Positions 1 through 12,416 of a stretch of 64,000 bases of DNA are shown one piece after another. The notes beneath the pieces were generated by a model. It searched no databases. It was not told where the DNA came from and saw only the letters and a list, made by a program, of their open reading frames with translations. How positions within the stretch are numbered: position 1 is the stretch's first letter; each line of letters begins with the position of its first letter. The position numbers and the translations under genes were made by a program. This DNA comes from Pseudomonas flavescens (GTDB lineage Bacteria > Pseudomonadota > Gammaproteobacteria > Pseudomonadales > Pseudomonadaceae), in the NCBI RefSeq assembly GCF_013408425.1, contig NZ_JACBYV010000001.1, positions 2,976,001-3,040,000 of the forward strand. The letters run 5' to 3'.

Positions 1-733
1 GCAGCAGCGCGGACAGCATGGCCGCATTGCTGCCGCTGAACTCCAGTTCGAACTGCTGATAGATGGCGGTGGTGAAGGTCTGGTAACGCATGATCGACGG
101 CGCGCCGAACTCGACCAGCATATGCACGGCGACCAGCAGGCTGGTGGCCATCAGCACGGGGCGCAGCAGCGGCAGCGTGACCCGCCAGAACACCTGGCGG
201 CGACTGCAACCGAGCATCCGCGCCGATTCTTCGAGGGCCGGGTCGAGATTGCGCAGCACCGCGACCACCGGCAAGTAGATCAGCGGGTACTTCGACAGCA
301 CCATGACCAGCACCGTGCCGCCCAGCCCCTCGAACATGGGGCTGATAGACACCCAGGTGAAGCCGCTGACGAACGAGGGAATGGCGAATGGCAGGCATAG
401 CAGCACGTTCCAGTGCTGACGCCAGCGCAGATCGCTGCGCTCCACCAGCCAGGCCAGCGCCAGGCCAAGCAGCGCACAGCCCAGGGTCACCAGTACCATC
501 AGCTTCAGGGTATTGGCCAGCAGGCCGAATACGAACGGCCGCCAGAGCAGCGCGAAGGCTTCGTGCGGCCCGACCTGCGTGGCGCGGGCGACCACGAAGA
601 ACAGCGGCAATGCGGCGAGCAACAGCAAGGCCAGGATCGGAAGCTGCAGCCAGATCGGTGGTGCCTTGCGGCGCCGCGTGGTGACGTTTACCGGGGGCAG
701 CGGCAATTCGGGGGTTACCGCCTGGGGCTGCAT
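1..733 (-). CDS. Iron(III) ABC transporter permease, FbpB type (partial, C-terminus off the left edge)
   Basis: Inner-membrane permease of a ferric-iron ABC importer. Translating the minus strand from the ATG at 731-733 gives about 244 residues that stay open to the window edge. There is a basic N-terminus (TRRRKAP), a hydrophobic segment near residues 30-48, further membrane segments, and an EAA loop (EESARMLGCSRRQ...VTLP) where the ATPase docks. FbpB/HitB proteins are usually above 500 residues with two fused permease halves, so roughly half is missing. The start lies 2 bases after the stop of the binding-protein gene, so they are co-transcribed. The ATPase gene is expected beyond the left edge. 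Confidence 0.9.
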   Translation of the reverse strand, partial: MQPQAVTPELPLPPVNVTTRRRKAPPIWLQLPILALLLLAALPLFFVVARATQVGPHEAFALLWRPFVFGLLANTLKLMVLVTLGCALLGLALAWLVERSDLRWRQHWNVLLCLPFAIPSFVSGFTWVSISPMFEGLGGTVLVMVLSKYPLIYLPVVAVLRNLDPALEESARMLGCSRRQVFWRVTLPLLRPVLMATSLLVAVHMLVEFGAPSIMRYQTFTTAIYQQFELEFSGSNAAMLSALL

Positions 734-735
734 GG

Positions 736-1752
736 TCAGTTCATTCCCACTTCGCGTTGCAGCTCCAGCGCGTCCTCGGCCAGGCCGATCTGCGCGGCGG
801 TGATGGCCGGCGGCTTGAGCTGGTCATAGGGCTTGAGCAGCGGATCGGCCTGCACCTTGGGGTTGACCGGATACTCGGCAGACTGGGTGAGCACGGCCTG
901 CTGGCCTTCCTCACTGATCATGAAGGCGAGAAACTGCTGGGCCTCTTTCGGGTGCTTGCTGGCCTTGACCACGGCCGCGCCGGACACGCTCGACAGGCCG
1001 CCGGCATCGCCATCGGCGAAGTAGTGCAGCCTGGATTTCAGCTCGCCCTTCTCTTTCTTCAATGCGGTCCAGTAGTAGCTGTTGACCAGTGCAGCACCGA
1101 CCTCACCGTTTTCCACCGCCTTCATGGCGATGACGTTGTTGGTGTAGGTGCTGCCGAAGGCCTTGAGGCCGGTCAGCCACTCTTCGGCGGCCTCGCGACC
1201 ATCGAGGCGGATGACCGCTGCCGTCTGGCCAAGGAACTCACCGCTGCTCGGCACGAAAGCGATCTTGCCGGCCCACTCGGGGTCGGCCACTTCCAGCACG
1301 CTTTTCGGCAGTTCGGCCTCGGTGACCAGATCCGGGTTGTAGGCCAGCACGCGCACGCGCGAAGTGATGCCGATCCAGTTGCCGTTGTCATCGGAGAACT
1401 TGGAGTCGATCTGCGACAGGGTGCTGTCATCCACCTTGGCCAGCAGGCCCTGGCTGCCGAGCTTGATCAGCGGCGGTGCTTCTTCGGTGTAGATGATATC
1501 TGCCGGCGAACGCTCGCCCTCTTCGGCGATCTGGTTGGCCAACTGGCCGCCACCGCCCTTGCGGATCAGCACCTTGATGCCGGTCTTTTTCTCGAAGGCA
1601 GCCGCCACCGCTTTGCCGGTGGCCTCGTGCTGGCCGTTGTACAGCGTCAGGGTCACGGCATCGTCAGCATGCGCAGCACCGGCGAACAGCAGGGAAGACA
1701 GAACACCCGCGGCAATCGCACGCGCCAGACCGGTTACTCGATGAGATGACAT
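736..1752 (-). CDS. Periplasmic iron(III)-binding protein, FbpA/HitA type
   Basis: Binds Fe3+ in the periplasm and delivers it to the FbpB-type permease encoded just downstream. The start at 1752 gives a clean signal peptide (MSSHRVTGLARAIAAG... ending AGAAHA, then DDAVTL) and has an AGAGGA ribosome site; an upstream extension to 1830 has no signal character. The mature protein of about 310 residues opens with the LTLYNGQH strand typical of the family and carries the paired tyrosines (NSYYWTAL) that ligate iron in FbpA proteins. The promoter region is shared with the divergent oxidoreductase gene. Confidence 0.92.
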   Translation of the reverse strand: MSSHRVTGLARAIAAGVLSSLLFAGAAHADDAVTLTLYNGQHEATGKAVAAAFEKKTGIKVLIRKGGGGQLANQIAEEGERSPADIIYTEEAPPLIKLGSQGLLAKVDDSTLSQIDSKFSDDNGNWIGITSRVRVLAYNPDLVTEAELPKSVLEVADPEWAGKIAFVPSSGEFLGQTAAVIRLDGREAAEEWLTGLKAFGSTYTNNVIAMKAVENGEVGAALVNSYYWTALKKEKGELKSRLHYFADGDAGGLSSVSGAAVVKASKHPKEAQQFLAFMISEEGQQAVLTQSAEYPVNPKVQADPLLKPYDQLKPPAITAAQIGLAEDALELQREVGMN

Positions 1753-1786
1753 TGACCACGTCCTCTGAAACAAAAAGTTACTGGCG

Positions 1787-1817
1787 ATTATACGGGCCAA
1801 CTGCAGCTGATTCTCAA
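1787..1817 (-). promoter_or_regulatory. Candidate promoter with Fur-like sequence for the iron transporter
   Basis: On the minus strand a TATAAT (1787-1792) lies 19 bases from a TTGAGA (1812-1817). The sequence over the -35, TTGAGAATCAGC, resembles the core of Pseudomonas Fur boxes, fitting iron repression of the downstream genes. The spacer is long and the Fur match is partial, so this is inferred. Confidence 0.4.
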
Positions 1818-1867
1818 GCAATGCGTGCATCGGCGCTAACCACGTAAAGAGTCATCGCCTCTCGACA

Positions 1868-1898
1868 TCCTACTAAAAGTAAGTTACCAATAGTAGGA
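1868..1898. promoter_or_regulatory. 31-bp interrupted palindrome, probable TetR operator
   Basis: Eight-base arms TCCTACTA and TAGTAGGA are perfect inverted repeats around an inner GTAA-G-TTAC palindrome on the same centre. The site lies 21 bases before the oxidoreductase start and overlaps the likely promoter (TCGACA near 1862). The next gene in this operon encodes a TetR regulator, so autoregulation through this site is the simplest reading. Confidence 0.6.
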
Positions 1899-1919
1899 AG
1901 TCATTATTGGAGCTAACCC

Positions 1920-2516
1920 ATGCATGCCCTTATCGTCGTTGCACACCCGGACAAACACTCCCTGACCCACGCGATCGCTAACGGTATCGCCGATGGACTT
2001 GCCAGCATGGAAGCCAGGCACTCGGCCGAACTGGCCGATCTGGCAGCCGAAGGGTTCGACCCACGCTTCAACGAAGCGGATATCGCCCTGTTCCAGAAAA
2101 ACACGCCAGCACCGGCAGACGTCGCCGCCGAACATGCTCGGCTCGAGCGGGCCGACGCGCTGGTACTGGTCTACCCGATTTACTGGTGGTCCTTCCCTGC
2201 CCTGCTCAAGGGCTGGATCGACCGCGTGTTCACCAACGGCTGGGCCTATGAAGAGGCCGACAACGGCAAGGTGGTGAAAAAGCTGCAGCGCCTGCAGGTC
2301 CATCTGGTGGCCATTGGTGGTGCCGACGCAGGCACCTTCACCCGTCACGGCTATGACCAGGCGATGCAAACCCAGATCGACCATGGCATCTTCGATTACT
2401 GCGGCGCACCGGTCGCCTCATCGCAGTTTCTGCTGGCCTCGGATCCCGGTTTCCCGCAAGCGCATCTGGAGACGGCGCAGGCGATTGGCCGTAAGCTGTT
2501 CGCCGAGCAATCCTGA
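1920..2516 (+). CDS. NAD(P)H-dependent oxidoreductase, flavodoxin-like fold (quinone reductase/KefF family)
   Basis: The 198-residue protein has the Flavodoxin_2 fold: a nucleotide-binding start (MHALIVVAHPDKHSLTHA), then YPIYWWSFPALLKGWIDRVF, a signature of MdaB/KefF/YwrO-type FMN or FAD quinone reductases. Such enzymes carry out two-electron reduction of quinones or electrophilic compounds in the cytoplasm. The TetR gene starts 17 bases downstream and a strong palindrome lies just upstream, suggesting a self-contained, inducible detoxification unit. The inducer and true substrate cannot be read from the sequence. Confidence 0.85.
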   Translation: MHALIVVAHPDKHSLTHAIANGIADGLASMEARHSAELADLAAEGFDPRFNEADIALFQKNTPAPADVAAEHARLERADALVLVYPIYWWSFPALLKGWIDRVFTNGWAYEEADNGKVVKKLQRLQVHLVAIGGADAGTFTRHGYDQAMQTQIDHGIFDYCGAPVASSQFLLASDPGFPQAHLETAQAIGRKLFAEQS

Positions 2517-2533
2517 AATGCCCCGGAGTATCG

Positions 2534-3133
2534 ATGAGTTCCCAGCCCCCCGTATCGCCACGTCGCCGCCTGCCACGGGAGGAGCGCACGCGCCAGCTTC
2601 TGCAAGTGGCCTGGCAGTTGATCGGTGATGAAGGCACGGATGCCCTGACGCTGGGTAATCTGGCCGAAGCAGCGGGCGTGACCAAACCGGTGGTGTACGA
2701 CCACTTCGGCACCCGCAACGGGCTGTTGGCGGCGCTCTATCAGGATTATGACGAGCGCCAGACCAGGATCTTCGATGCCGCCATCGAAGCCGCTGCCGCG
2801 AACCTGCAGGACAAGAGTCGCGTCATCGCCGTCAGCTACGTCAATTGCGTACTGACCCAGGGGCGCGAGATATCCGATGTGGTGGCGGCACTCAACGGCT
2901 CCCCGGAGCTGGCAGCGGTGAAGAAGCAGTACCAGCATGCCTTCATCGAAAAATGTGCAGCGATTCTGGCGCCCTTCTGCGCCCCCAGAGGCACGTCCTC
3001 AGCCGGCATGTGGGCCATGCTCGGCGCCGCCGACTCGCTCTCGGATGCAGCCGTCGCTGGCGACATCAGCGAAGAGCAGGCCCAGGATGAGCTGCAGGCG
3101 ATCATTCTCGGGCTGGTCGAGCGAAGCCGATAA
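2534..3133 (+). CDS. TetR-family transcriptional regulator
   Basis: A 199-residue protein with an N-terminal TetR helix-turn-helix at about residues 15-62 (EERTRQLLQVAWQLI...LTLGNLAEAAGVTKPVVYDHFGTRNGLL). The C-terminal half is a helical ligand-binding domain not assignable to a ligand. It lies in an apparent two-gene operon after the oxidoreductase and probably acts at the palindrome at 1868-1898. Confidence 0.88.
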   Translation: MSSQPPVSPRRRLPREERTRQLLQVAWQLIGDEGTDALTLGNLAEAAGVTKPVVYDHFGTRNGLLAALYQDYDERQTRIFDAAIEAAAANLQDKSRVIAVSYVNCVLTQGREISDVVAALNGSPELAAVKKQYQHAFIEKCAAILAPFCAPRGTSSAGMWAMLGAADSLSDAAVAGDISEEQAQDELQAIILGLVERSR

Positions 3134-3270
3134 AGCGATCTCGACCAACCAGCCGCCAGCCGACCTGGATCGACGGGTTATTGATCCCACTTGCAGCTTG
3201 CCAAAAACGCTCCGCGGCCGTCTTCTAAGCGGAACCACTTGAACCTGCCCCCCCATGGAGAAATGCGCGG

Positions 3271-3642
3271 ATGATCGACTTCAACAACAAAGGCTTTTTC
3301 AAACTCAAGCAGAACGACGAATACGCCCAGCGCGTCAGCGACCTGCTGCTTGAAAATGAGCAGGTCATCGACTCTTACAAGTCCATGCGCGACGGCGTGG
3401 TCTTCACCAACAAGCGCATCATCGCGGTAAACGTGCAGGGCCTTACCGGCAGCAAGAAGGATTTCACCTCGCTGCCCTACAAGAACATCGTCGCCTATTC
3501 GATCGAAACCTCCGGCACCTTCGATCTGGACTCGGAGCTGGAGATCCACTTCTCGTCACTCGGCAAGGTGAAGTTCGAGTTCACCGGCAAGACGGCGATC
3601 GTGGAAATTTCCAAGCTTATCTCGGCGCATGTTTTTGGCTGA
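3271..3642 (+). CDS. PH-domain (PF08000-type) small protein
   Basis: A 123-residue soluble protein resembling the bacterial pleckstrin-homology family PF08000: an N-terminal helix, then beta strands including GVVFTNKRIIAVNVQGLTGSKKDFTSLPYKNIVAYSIET and a closing helix. There is no signal peptide or membrane segment. The biochemical role is unknown. It stands alone, followed at once by a strong bidirectional terminator. Confidence 0.75.
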   Translation: MIDFNNKGFFKLKQNDEYAQRVSDLLLENEQVIDSYKSMRDGVVFTNKRIIAVNVQGLTGSKKDFTSLPYKNIVAYSIETSGTFDLDSELEIHFSSLGKVKFEFTGKTAIVEISKLISAHVFG

Positions 3643-3681
3643 CGCTGGCAAACCACACCGTTTGCGGTACCCGGAAAACTG

Positions 3682-3718
3682 AAAAAGGCGCGAATCGATT
3701 GGCGATTCGCGCCTTTTT
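3682..3718. terminator. Bidirectional intrinsic terminator
   Basis: A perfect 16-bp stem (AAAAAGGCGCGAATCG, 3682-3697, pairing with 3703-3718) with a 5-base loop and T-runs on both strands. It serves the PH-domain gene on the plus strand and the convergent TonB receptor gene on the minus strand. Confidence 0.93.
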
Positions 3719-3822
3719 CATTAGTGGCATTCCCCTTTGCTGCCCGACCTCAAAGGAGACCGAGCGCAATCACGGAGCATCGCCAGCGCGGCACGAAACC
3801 GCTCGGGCGACGATCGACCTGC

Positions 3823-5949
3823 TTACCAGTTGTAGCTCAGCTTCGCAGTGACTTCGCGGCCAGGGTTGTAGTAGTTGGCGGTACCGGAGCCGACCACATG
3901 CTGCTCGTCGAGCAGGTTGCTGACGTTAAGCGCCAGGTCGGTGCCTTTGGCGATGTTGTAATTGAACGCGGCGTCGTACAGCGTGGTTGCTTCGCTTTTG
4001 CCGGTATTCGCCGGGTCAAAGTAGTAGGAGCCGACATAACGAGCCCCAAGCCCAACACTCATGGCTGTTCCTGGCAGATCGTAGTAGGTCCAAAGTGATG
4101 CGGAATGCTGAGGTGTCACCTCGAACGCATTGCCTTTGAGGGACGTACCGTCCCACAGCGTGCCACGAACGACATCCGACTTCATGTAGGAATAGCCGCC
4201 GACTAGGCTCAGGTTATCGGTCAATTCGGCCTTGGCCTCCAGATCGAGGCCCTGAACATTTGTCTCACCAACATTTTGCTGCTGAATACCGCCGCCTGGC
4301 ACAACTACAGCGATAGTGACATCTTCCTGAGTCAGGTCGTAAATAGCTGCAGAGAACAATGCATTCATTCCCAGAGGGGAATATTTCACACCAACCTCAT
4401 ACTGTTTACCGCGCTTCGGAGTAGTACCAATCTCGGGTGGTGAGACGGACTCCACCATGCTGACGTAGGTGGAAACCTCATCGGTAACGATGTAGGTCAG
4501 CGCACCTCGCAGCGATGTTTCAGAAAAACTATCCGACGTTCTCGCCTGGTTGAGCTTGTTGGTTTCAGCAAGGTCCATGGAGTCATTACGCACGCCCGCC
4601 GTGACGATAAAGCGCTCGTAGAAAGAAAAGTTCTGCTGCAGGAATACAGATTTAGTGGTGTAGTCCCGCTTGGTGTGAAGATAGGGTACCAATCCGTTCG
4701 GGGCGCCACTGTAGACCGGATTGGCAATATCAATCGCGGAAACCCCTTGTTGATATATGGAAACCGCGTCGGACGATGAGTCGCCGTACTCCACGCCCAC
4801 CATGGTACTACTGTCGATATTTTCAAAACGGGCGTCGTACTGCAGCATCAGATTGCCGTTGATCTGATCGGATTCGGTGTCTGTACCGAAAACATCTCGA
4901 TCACGCAATGTCCCAGTTCCTGTACCACTCAGGTAGAGATAAGCAAAGTCATCGGTCAGCTCGCTGTACCGTAGGTTGCTACGCAGGACGAAACCATTAT
5001 CAAAATCGTGGGTGAAGTTACCGCTGATACTGGTCCGTTCAACATCATGGAAGTTGTAGTCGGGTTCACCGTAGAACTTGCTACGACTGTACTCTCGATC
5101 CAGCGGATAGCCACCGCTGTTGGGAGAGCTCTTGGTTTTGAGGTGGTCAAGAGTCAGGGTACCTGAGGTATAAGCCGTAGGGGCCCAAGTCAAGCTACCC
5201 ATGACAAAGCCGTTATCGTCGCGGGAGTGATCGTACTCACGGTCGCTGTCCTGAAGCTTGCCGGTAAAACGGTATGCAACGGTCTGATCCGTATTCAAAG
5301 AATCACCAACGTCGATGCCAGTCTCCTTGTGGTTGAAGGAACCATAGGTTGCATAGACCTGGCCGAACTTCTCGAATCGTGGCTTCTTGGTCACGAAGTT
5401 CACCGAGCCCCCTGGGTCAGCTGCGCCAAACAGCGTGGAGTTTGCCCCACGCAGGATCTCGATACGCTCATAGGCAAAAGGCTCTTCACGAACGCCACGC
5501 ATTGAGCCCAGAGTCAGCCCATCACGGTAGGTAGTGGCCTGAAAGCCACGGATCTTGAAATAGTCGTTACGATCATCCGTACCATAGAAGTCAGTAAGGA
5601 TGCCTGGCGTGTATTGCAGAACTTCCTCAGTGGTGCTTGCGCTGCGCTGCTCGACTTCCTTCTGGGTCACAACGGAAACCGAAGCTGGGGTATTGAGGAT
5701 GCTGGTAGCGACCTTGCCGCCGACCCAAAGCTCCTGAGCGACCACCGTGCTGGCGTCATCACTTGCCGCAGCCTGAGAGTTCACGATGATCGGTGCGAGG
5801 CGATAGCTCTCCTCCTCCCCGATGGTGATCGCCTCCTGGGCATTCACACCGAAGGGAACAGCCACCAGCGGGGCGCAGAACATGGCTGCCGTCGCGGCAC
5901 GCTGCCAGGAGGCGTGCGCGTTGATAACCCCGTTTTTACTATCGGTCAT
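3823..5949 (-). CDS. TonB-dependent siderophore receptor (FoxA/FhuA-like)
   Basis: Outer-membrane receptor that imports a ferric siderophore using TonB energy. With the ATG at 5947-5949 (AAGGA ribosome site; the TTG 6 bases upstream is less likely) it has 708 residues. It has a signal peptide, a plug domain (about residues 80-185; TPASVSVVTQKEVEQRS, VLQYTPGI, IRGFQA, ERIEILRGANSTLFGAADPGGSVNFVTKKP) and a 22-strand barrel ending in aromatic W (LSYNW). The plug and barrel resemble ferrioxamine/ferrichrome receptors. No anti-sigma interaction domain precedes the plug, so Fur control is more likely than surface signalling. The actual siderophore cannot be stated. Confidence 0.9.
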   Translation of the reverse strand: MTDSKNGVINAHASWQRAATAAMFCAPLVAVPFGVNAQEAITIGEEESYRLAPIIVNSQAAASDDASTVVAQELWVGGKVATSILNTPASVSVVTQKEVEQRSASTTEEVLQYTPGILTDFYGTDDRNDYFKIRGFQATTYRDGLTLGSMRGVREEPFAYERIEILRGANSTLFGAADPGGSVNFVTKKPRFEKFGQVYATYGSFNHKETGIDVGDSLNTDQTVAYRFTGKLQDSDREYDHSRDDNGFVMGSLTWAPTAYTSGTLTLDHLKTKSSPNSGGYPLDREYSRSKFYGEPDYNFHDVERTSISGNFTHDFDNGFVLRSNLRYSELTDDFAYLYLSGTGTGTLRDRDVFGTDTESDQINGNLMLQYDARFENIDSSTMVGVEYGDSSSDAVSIYQQGVSAIDIANPVYSGAPNGLVPYLHTKRDYTTKSVFLQQNFSFYERFIVTAGVRNDSMDLAETNKLNQARTSDSFSETSLRGALTYIVTDEVSTYVSMVESVSPPEIGTTPKRGKQYEVGVKYSPLGMNALFSAAIYDLTQEDVTIAVVVPGGGIQQQNVGETNVQGLDLEAKAELTDNLSLVGGYSYMKSDVVRGTLWDGTSLKGNAFEVTPQHSASLWTYYDLPGTAMSVGLGARYVGSYYFDPANTGKSEATTLYDAAFNYNIAKGTDLALNVSNLLDEQHVVGSGTANYYNPGREVTAKLSYNW

Positions 5950-6054
5950 GCTCAAGATCCTTGGATTGTTTGCGGGCTTCCGCCGTTAGCCCCGTTCAGC
6001 GTTGTCGCGACAACTCGGCAGAGATCGTACAACTGATGATATTCGAAAATATCT

Positions 6055-6073
6055 ATCACAACGATAGTCATTC
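6055..6073 (-). promoter_or_regulatory. Candidate Fur box of the siderophore receptor
   Basis: Read on the minus strand, AATGACTATCGTTGTG matches the Fur consensus AATGATAATCATTATC at about 11 of 16 positions and lies about 105 bases upstream of the receptor start in an AT-rich patch. Iron repression is expected for this receptor class. Confidence 0.55.
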
Positions 6074-6213
6074 ACATACAGGCCGGATTCGCCGGTGAAT
6101 CCCGCCACTCTTTTTTTAAAAAGATCCGGACAGGAACGCAGCTCGCCGGTTTGATCAAGGAGAGCGTTGCCTCGCGGTACGCAGCGCAGCTGGAAAAGAC
6201 CGAGCGCAGAATA

Positions 6214-6240
6214 GAAAAAGCCCGCAATCGAGCGGGCTTC
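6214..6240 (-). terminator. Intrinsic terminator, minus strand
   Basis: An 8-bp stem (AAGCCCGC / GCGGGCTT) with a 6-base loop, followed on the minus strand by TTTT. It would end transcription coming from the autotransporter gene, about 360 bases after its stop codon. Confidence 0.7.
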
Positions 6241-6597
6241 TGGTTATGGCTAACAGTGACTGCCAACAGCTCACAGAAAGGACCACTCACAGCCGTCACC
6301 CCTGGTGATCGAACGCCGCGCTGGTCGAAGGCGGTGCGTTGATGGTGACGATGGCGCAGGCTGTGCTCGGATCACGCCGCAGCAATCGGGAGGATGTGGG
6401 TGAGTTCGCTCAGCGTGGCCGAACCAGCGATGCACCAGGCGGGGGAAGTCCGCCGCCCTGCGCACAGAACCGGCGCGTTGCCCCAGCGGGACATCGCCAA
6501 AACTTCAGGTCGAAAAAGCTATTCAATGAGCTCGGGCTGGACACCACTCGAGGCGAAACTACCCGGATGATCATCCAGCCCGACGCCGCAGTTTCGG

Positions 6598-9666
<3,069 letters not shown>

Positions 9667-10346
9667 AGCGACTCCAGATACTCCATAAAGGCCACGAAGG
9701 TGGCTGCCCAGCCGCGTAGGCCAAGCGTTCCGTTAGGCAGGTTGCCAACGGGGGGGAGTATCAGGAGGCGCAGTTGCAATGGATATAGCACGCATGCACT
9801 AGCTTCCGTGCATAAGCTCGAACAGTTGTGTGGCGCCGTGACAGGTTGGAGTGCAGCCGGGGAGCGACCTGCTGGAGCGCTTCAGTCAAAGGCATGCGCT
9901 GAGCATGCTCGATCGGCCAATGGAACATCGCCGTCACACTCTTGCGAGAACGCCGACCGCTGCCGGCGCTACTCGCTCCGAGGCCGCATCGGTCAACCTT
10001 CACGAACCCTCATGCTTGATTCCACCCGTTTCTGATTAGCGGACTGCCGCATGAACCTGAGCTCGCGCTCGTTCGCTGCCCATAAGCGGCAGACGCGGAT
10101 CCCGCAGACAGACCCGAATACAACGCCCAATTCGCCTTTCAATTCGCCATCGGCGCTCGCCTCGCTTAGCACCGTCACGACCGGCTGACGGAACGAAATC
10201 AAAGTGCCACTAGTCGTAAAGATTGCAGAAACCTGAAGATCGGCCGACACGATCCCATGAGCGCAGCGTTTAGGCCTGCTCTCTCCAGGCTGGAAAGGAT
10301 GATCCGCTCGGTTATTTATCTGGTCTTATTTTCAGAGCGTCGCCTG
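9667..10346. other. Spacer without a convincing gene
   Basis: About 680 bp between the divergent autotransporter and GGDEF-EAL genes. It should carry both promoters, but no clear -35/-10 pair stood out. Frames present on both strands are Arg/Ser/Pro-rich and look like non-coding GC-rich sequence. Confidence 0.5.
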
Positions 10347-12293
10347 ATGAACAAAATACTGCTGGGCGTACGAGCGTTGATGTCCGTGCCTGAGGACAAT
10401 CCTGGTCTGGTCAAGGCGCAATACCTCGCGCTGTCTCGCCAATTGCCGATGATGTATTTCATCCTGCTGATCAACACCCTGATGCTGGCGGGCACCCACT
10501 TCGCGGTCGCGCCGCGCTGGCTGGTGGTGTACTGCCCCTTGATCATGACGGTGTTCGGCGTGATTCGTGCGGTGGAATGGATGCGCACGCGAGGGCAGAC
10601 ACGCAGCCCGGCGCAGATGCTGACGGCGCTGAAGCGCACCAATATGCTCGCGCCGTTTGTGGCCGTGGCGTTCACCGCCTGGTCGCTGGCATTGTTTCCC
10701 TATGGCGACGGCTATGCCCAGGCGCATGTCGCCTTTTATATGGCGATCACCGTCATCGGCTGCATTTTCTGCATGATGCACCTGCTGCCAGCTGCCCTGG
10801 CTACCACAGCAGTGGTCAACACGGCGTTCGTGGTGTTCTTCGCATCCACCAATATCATTACCTTCGTTGCCACTGCAATTGACGTGCTGCTGGTGTCCAT
10901 CGCCATGCTGATCATTCTCAAGGCGCAGTACGCCGACTTCACCCGGTTGGTGAACATGCAGGCGCACACGGCAAAACTCAGTGAGGAAAACCTCCACCTG
11001 GCCAATCAGGACAGCCTGACCGGGCTGGCCAACCGACGGCAGTTCTTTTCCCGCCTCGATACGCAACTGTCCCGCGCCCGCGAGCAGGATATTCGCCTGG
11101 CCGTAGGGCTGATCGACCTGGATGGCTTCAAGCCGGTCAACGATCTGTATGGCCATAGCATTGGTGACAAGCTGCTCTATCAAGTTGGCCAGCGCCTGAC
11201 CGGGCTGCTCGACGAAAACGTGCACCTGGCCCGGCTGGGCGGCGACGAGTTCGCCCTGATCATCACTCAGGCCATGAGCGACGACCAGCTGCGGGCGTTT
11301 GGCGAGAAAATCTGCGCCAGCATGCGCGAGCCGTTTCTGCTGGTGGACATTCCTATCCAGATCAGTGCATCGCTGGGCATCGCGACCTTCCCGGATCAGG
11401 CATCCTGCGCCACGCACGTGTATGAATATGCCGACTACGCCCTGTATCAGAGCAAGCGCCACCGCCCCGGCACGGTCTGCCTGTTCAGCGCAGCCCACCG
11501 CCAGCAGCTCAACCGCGAAGGGCTGACCGAGCAGGCCCTGCGCCGGGCCGATCTGGAGCGTGAGTTTCACGTGGTGTTCCAGCCCATCGTGGATATTCAC
11601 AGTGAGCGAACCGTCGCGTTCGAAGCACTGGCTCGCTGGGAAAGTCCAGAGTTGGGCAGCGTGCCGCCCTGTGATTTCATTCCGATTGCCGAGCGTGTCG
11701 GCATGGTCAATCGCCTCACGGTGCCGTTGCTCAGAGCGGCGCTGGACGCGGCCGCGAGTTGGCCTGCGGGCATCCGCCTGTCATTCAACCTGTCCGTCCA
11801 CGACTGTGGTTCGCAGGACGCGGCCCAGCAGATCGTCGAACTGATCAAGAGCAGCCGTTTCGACCCGGCCTGTCTCGATCTGGAAATCACCGAAACCGCG
11901 GCCATCCAGGACCTGCCGCAGACCCAGCGAGCGATCAGCCGGTTTCGCGAGTTGGGCTGCGGCATATCCCTCGACGACTTCGGCGCCGGCTATTCCAGCC
12001 TGAGCCAGATCCACGCGCTGTCGCTGACCAAACTGAAGGTGGACCGCACCTTCGTCACCAACATCCACCTCGACCCGGCCAGCTTCAAGATCGTCAAATC
12101 GCTGGTTGCCCTGTGCCAGGACATGCAACTGGAATGCATCGTCGAAGGCGTGGAAACCGCCGCCGAACTCGGCGCCCTGAAGAACCTCGGCTGCGTCTGG
12201 GCCCAGGGCTACCTGTTCTCAAAACCCATGCAAGCCAGCGACATCAGCGCCTGGCTTGGCGGCGAGCAGTTGGCCAAGGTGCAGGCGGTTTGA
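10347..12293 (+). CDS. Membrane-anchored diguanylate cyclase/phosphodiesterase (GGDEF-EAL)
   Basis: Cyclic-di-GMP turnover enzyme at the inner membrane. From the ATG at 10347 (MNKILLGVRAL) it has 648 residues. An N-terminal region of several transmembrane helices covers about residues 35-200. The GGDEF domain has an intact motif (ARLGGDEFAL, near residue 298) and no RxxD inhibitory site before it. The EAL domain starts at EALARW (near 426) with catalytic residues visible in FNLSV, LEITET, LDDFGAGYSS, LKVDR and VEGVET. Both domains look catalytically competent. Starts at 10257 or 10299 are possible; none has a good ribosome site. Single-gene unit with a terminator after it. Confidence 0.9.
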   Translation: MNKILLGVRALMSVPEDNPGLVKAQYLALSRQLPMMYFILLINTLMLAGTHFAVAPRWLVVYCPLIMTVFGVIRAVEWMRTRGQTRSPAQMLTALKRTNMLAPFVAVAFTAWSLALFPYGDGYAQAHVAFYMAITVIGCIFCMMHLLPAALATTAVVNTAFVVFFASTNIITFVATAIDVLLVSIAMLIILKAQYADFTRLVNMQAHTAKLSEENLHLANQDSLTGLANRRQFFSRLDTQLSRAREQDIRLAVGLIDLDGFKPVNDLYGHSIGDKLLYQVGQRLTGLLDENVHLARLGGDEFALIITQAMSDDQLRAFGEKICASMREPFLLVDIPIQISASLGIATFPDQASCATHVYEYADYALYQSKRHRPGTVCLFSAAHRQQLNREGLTEQALRRADLEREFHVVFQPIVDIHSERTVAFEALARWESPELGSVPPCDFIPIAERVGMVNRLTVPLLRAALDAAASWPAGIRLSFNLSVHDCGSQDAAQQIVELIKSSRFDPACLDLEITETAAIQDLPQTQRAISRFRELGCGISLDDFGAGYSSLSQIHALSLTKLKVDRTFVTNIHLDPASFKIVKSLVALCQDMQLECIVEGVETAAELGALKNLGCVWAQGYLFSKPMQASDISAWLGGEQLAKVQAV

Positions 12294-12378
12294 TCCGCCG
12301 ATAGGGCAAGGCGCCGCTCGCGCTCATGCCCTGAGAGCTACACAAACTCTGCCAGAAAATGCCAGGCTCAAAATGCAA

Positions 12379-12416
12379 GAAGCCCGCAATTACGCGGGCT
12401 TCAGGGCATTTTTTGC
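12379..12416 (+). terminator. Intrinsic terminator after the GGDEF-EAL gene
   Basis: A 9-bp stem GAAGCCCGC (12379-12387) / GCGGGCTTC (12394-12402) followed by AGGGCATTTTTT. The stem core is the same as that of the terminator at 6214-6240. Confidence 0.8.

Larger units (their letters stand above)
5950..6597. other. Non-coding spacer between receptor and autotransporter genes
   Basis: This 648-bp stretch holds the receptor promoter/Fur region, a minus-strand terminator at 6214-6240 and a 9-bp inverted repeat (CGGGCTGGA at 6533-6541, TCCAGCCCG at 6574-6582) just past the autotransporter stop. No open frame shows protein-like composition. Confidence 0.6.

Noticed and set aside
6151..6342. A 63-residue plus-strand frame (MIKESVASRYAAQLEKTERR...)
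   Set aside because: It runs through a terminator stem and has no ribosome site; the lysine/arginine-rich part comes from the hairpin flanks.
9993..10250. An 85-residue minus-strand frame upstream of the GGDEF-EAL gene
   Set aside because: No ribosome site or domain, and composition matches random GC-rich sequence.
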